This document shows, piece after piece, positions 12,506 through 13,996 of a stretch of 13,996 nucleotides of DNA (the stretch's first letter is position 1; each line of letters begins with the position of its first letter). The notes beneath the pieces were generated by a model that ran no database searches, was not told the DNA's origin, and saw nothing but the letters and a program-made list of their open reading frames with translations. The stretch lies in contig CAYNEL010000025.1 in assembly GCA_964396225.1 (NCBI GenBank), positions 1-13,996 on the forward strand, read 5' to 3'. This DNA comes from CAYNEL01 sp964396225 (GTDB lineage: Bacteria; Patescibacteriota; Minisyncoccia; Moranbacterales; UBA1568). Position numbers and translations under genes: made by a program.

Positions 12506-12538
12506 AAAAACCCCGGACGAAAACGTCCGGGGGTTTTT
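12506..12538. terminator. Strong bidirectional intrinsic terminator
   Basis: CCCCGGACG-AAAA-CGTCCGGGG (12511-12532) is flanked by five As on the left and TTTTT on the right. It works in both directions: for the two-gene unit on plus and for rplU on minus. Confidence 0.92.
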
Positions 12539-12566
12539 CTTACAGAAAAAATAGTCGCCGTAGGGC

Positions 12567-12878
12567 CTAGGCTTTGATCTTGACGATCTCGACTTCGGTG
12601 AAGAGCTGGCGGTGGCCGTACTTCACCTTGTAACGCTTCTTCGGCTTATGCTTGATGCCCCACACTTTGTCGGCCTTGCCCTGGGCGAGGATTTTGGCCT
12701 CCACCTTGGCCGTCTTGACCAGGGGGGCGCCCACACTCACGTTTTCTTCGTCACCGACGAAGAGCACCTCGTTGAAAACGACTTTGTCGCCGGTCTCACC
12801 GGAAAGTTTCTCGACTTTCAGGGTGTCGCCTTCAGCGACCTTGTATTGCTTGCCGCCGGTGCGGATAATGGCCAACAT
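12567..12878 (-). CDS. rplU: 50S ribosomal protein bL21 (103 aa)
   Basis: Large-subunit ribosomal protein that binds 23S rRNA. The full-length family pattern is visible: MLAIIRTGGKQYKVAEGD at the N-terminus, VLFVGD (38-43), and the basic KHKPKKRYKVKYGHRQLFTEVEI end. Length is normal. ATG 12878 gives the canonical start and has no SD. The usual partner rpmA (bL27) does not follow; a terminator lies directly downstream, so rplU is monocistronic here. The alaS stop lies about 150 nt upstream on the same strand. Confidence 0.98.
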   Translation of the reverse strand: MLAIIRTGGKQYKVAEGDTLKVEKLSGETGDKVVFNEVLFVGDEENVSVGAPLVKTAKVEAKILAQGKADKVWGIKHKPKKRYKVKYGHRQLFTEVEIVKIKA

Positions 12879-12911
12879 ACGCTTCGAAACAGGGGTTAGG
12901 ACAATGGGGAC

Positions 12912-12941
12912 AGTCTAACCCGCCCGGGGCCTGACTGTCAA
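12912..12941 (-). promoter_or_regulatory. Promoter of rplU
   Basis: A consensus -35 box TTGACA (12941-12936) is followed by TAGACT (12917-12912) after 18 bp, or TTAGAC after 17 bp. The predicted leader is about 27 nt. Confidence 0.8.
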
Positions 12942-13025
12942 ATCCCCTCGCCCTTGTATGGAAGTCCCGGCGCGTCACCGGCAGGGTTTCTTCGATCTCC
13001 GTATTGCGCCGTGTGTCCGGGGCGG

Positions 13026-13996
13026 CTACTCGGCCGCCTCGAAGACGCCCTTGACCCGACGGACACCGGCCGACGACGCCTCTTCCTTGGCGATCCTGAA
13101 CCTGCCGAAAGCGGCGATCTCGGCCGTGTTGGCCACATGCGGGCCGCCGCAGAGTTCGCGTGAATAGACGGTCCCGTCCGGCCCCTCCACCTGGTAGACC
13201 GTCACCTGGTCGGGATACTTCTCCCAGAAACTCCCTTCCACGCCGGCCGATCGAGCCTCATCTTTGGCCATGGGGATCGTCCTGATCGCCGCGGCCGCGG
13301 CCGCGGCCCGGTTGACGTACTCCTCCACCCGGTCGAGCGTTTCGCGGGAGACCTTTTCCGGATGGGTGAAGTCGAAACGGGTGCGCTCCTCGGTGATGTT
13401 GGAGCCAGCCTGATGAACGTGGTCGCCGAGCTCTTTCCGGAGGGCGGCCAGCATGAGATGGGTGGCCGTATGGAAGGCCGTCACTTTCGGACCATGATCG
13501 GCGAGGCCACCCTTGAACTTACCGGCCGAGGCCGTGCGCGACAGGTCTTGGTGTTTCCTGAACTCTTCTTCGAACTGCGCCCGATCCACCTCCATTCCCC
13601 GTTCGCGCGAAAGCTCGAGCGTCATCTCAAGGGGGAAACCGTAACTCTGATACAGATCGAAGGCCGCCTTGCCGTCAAGGCCGGCGGCGACGTAGGTCTC
13701 GAATTTTTTCAGTCCCTTGGCCAGGGTGGCGCGGAACTTCCTTTCTTCCTTGGCGATTTCACCACGGATGCCGTCCGCTGCCTGGGCCAGGATGGGATAG
13801 GCCTCCTGGTAGATACCGACGACCGTCGGGACCAGCGTCTCCAAAGCGTCGGCCGGCAATCCGAGATGATCGGCCATCCTGACCGCCCGCCGCAGGAGGC
13901 GACGGAGAACGTAGCCCTGGTCGGTATTGGACGGCCGTACGCCGTCCCCGATGAGGAAGACACCGGTCCGGATATGGTCGGCCACAATACGCCGCG
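13026..13996 (-). CDS. alaS: Alanyl-tRNA synthetase, 3' part, lacking the C-Ala domain
   Basis: Charges tRNA-Ala and hydrolyses mischarged Ser/Gly-tRNA-Ala. The gene runs off the right edge; about 323 C-terminal codons are visible. They begin in the RRIVADHIRTGVFLIGDGV segment (aminoacylation/tRNA-binding region), with SNTDQGYVLRRLLRRAVR, and continue through the editing domain: HTATH (HxxxH zinc/editing motif) and CGGPH (CxxxH; the usual Thr is Pro here). The protein stops about 35 residues after that motif, at VRRVKGVFEAAE. Typical bacterial AlaRS continues with a coiled coil and the C-Ala/DHHA1 domain of 150-200 residues. Only about 85 nt separate the stop from the rplU promoter, so the domain is truly absent rather than frameshifted. 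A seven-alanine run (codons 13308-13288) replaces a normally mixed helix in the editing domain. Confidence 0.97.
   Translation of the reverse strand, partial: RRIVADHIRTGVFLIGDGVRPSNTDQGYVLRRLLRRAVRMADHLGLPADALETLVPTVVGIYQEAYPILAQAADGIRGEIAKEERKFRATLAKGLKKFETYVAAGLDGKAAFDLYQSYGFPLEMTLELSRERGMEVDRAQFEEEFRKHQDLSRTASAGKFKGGLADHGPKVTAFHTATHLMLAALRKELGDHVHQAGSNITEERTRFDFTHPEKVSRETLDRVEEYVNRAAAAAAAIRTIPMAKDEARSAGVEGSFWEKYPDQVTVYQVEGPDGTVYSRELCGGPHVANTAEIAAFGRFRIAKEEASSAGVRRVKGVFEAAE

Noticed and set aside
13288..13308. GCCGCG hexanucleotide repeat as a phase-variable microsatellite
   Set aside because: It is only three and a half units and in frame, so length changes would add or remove Ala-Ala pairs rather than switch the gene off.
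1..13996. CRISPR arrays, insertion sequences, prophage, integrase or attachment sites, rRNA or tRNA genes
   Set aside because: No regularly spaced direct repeats, transposase or integrase motifs, terminal inverted repeats or cloverleaf signatures were seen on either strand.

Overview
The window is a GC-rich, gene-dense bacterial chromosome segment. The genes are mostly housekeeping: chaperones, two aminoacyl-tRNA synthetases, replicative helicase, recombination mediator, a ribosomal protein, YidD and CorA. Between them lie seven small or medium genes that I cannot assign to a family. TGA, TAG and TAA all act as stops (code 11). The HrcA and AlaRS proteins are reduced, and conserved genes have short leaders without Shine-Dalgarno (SD) sites. 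Both features fit a reduced lineage such as Patescibacteria/CPR. That placement is inference; no 16S or other decisive marker is present.

Layout. 1-5121 is essentially all minus strand. The order of transcription is yidD (5121-4885), a candidate structured ncRNA (about 4833-4429), the hrcA / Nudix-grpE operon (4361-2714), a ParB-like protein with a Cys-rich N-terminus (2569-1151), a small membrane protein with a DnaJ-like CxxCxGxG knuckle (1015-728), and dnaK (540 to beyond the left edge). Both dnaK and hrcA have a CIRCE-type operator of identical architecture lying over the -35 box, so HrcA probably represses both transcripts. From 5198 the strand changes: a CorA-family protein (+), two minus-strand secreted or membrane-anchored unknowns (6674-6180 and 7532-6795), then a plus-strand run of cysS, dnaB, recR and two small unknowns that may be related to each other (11609-12486). 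The right end returns to the minus strand with rplU and the 3' part of alaS.

Most notable points: (1) GrpE is fused behind a Nudix hydrolase domain with an intact Nudix box. (2) A roughly 400-nt non-coding unit has a canonical promoter and an intrinsic terminator and matches no RNA family I can recognise. (3) All seven unassigned genes have purine-rich SD sites, while none of the nine conserved genes with visible starts has a good one. (4) A 66-aa ORF is convergent with cysS, and its intrinsic terminator lies inside the cysS coding sequence. (5) The CorA-family protein has AMS where the Mg2+-selectivity GMN motif should be. (6) AlaRS ends right after the editing domain, without C-Ala. Intrinsic terminators separate nearly all minus-strand units, so most genes appear to be transcribed alone or in pairs.
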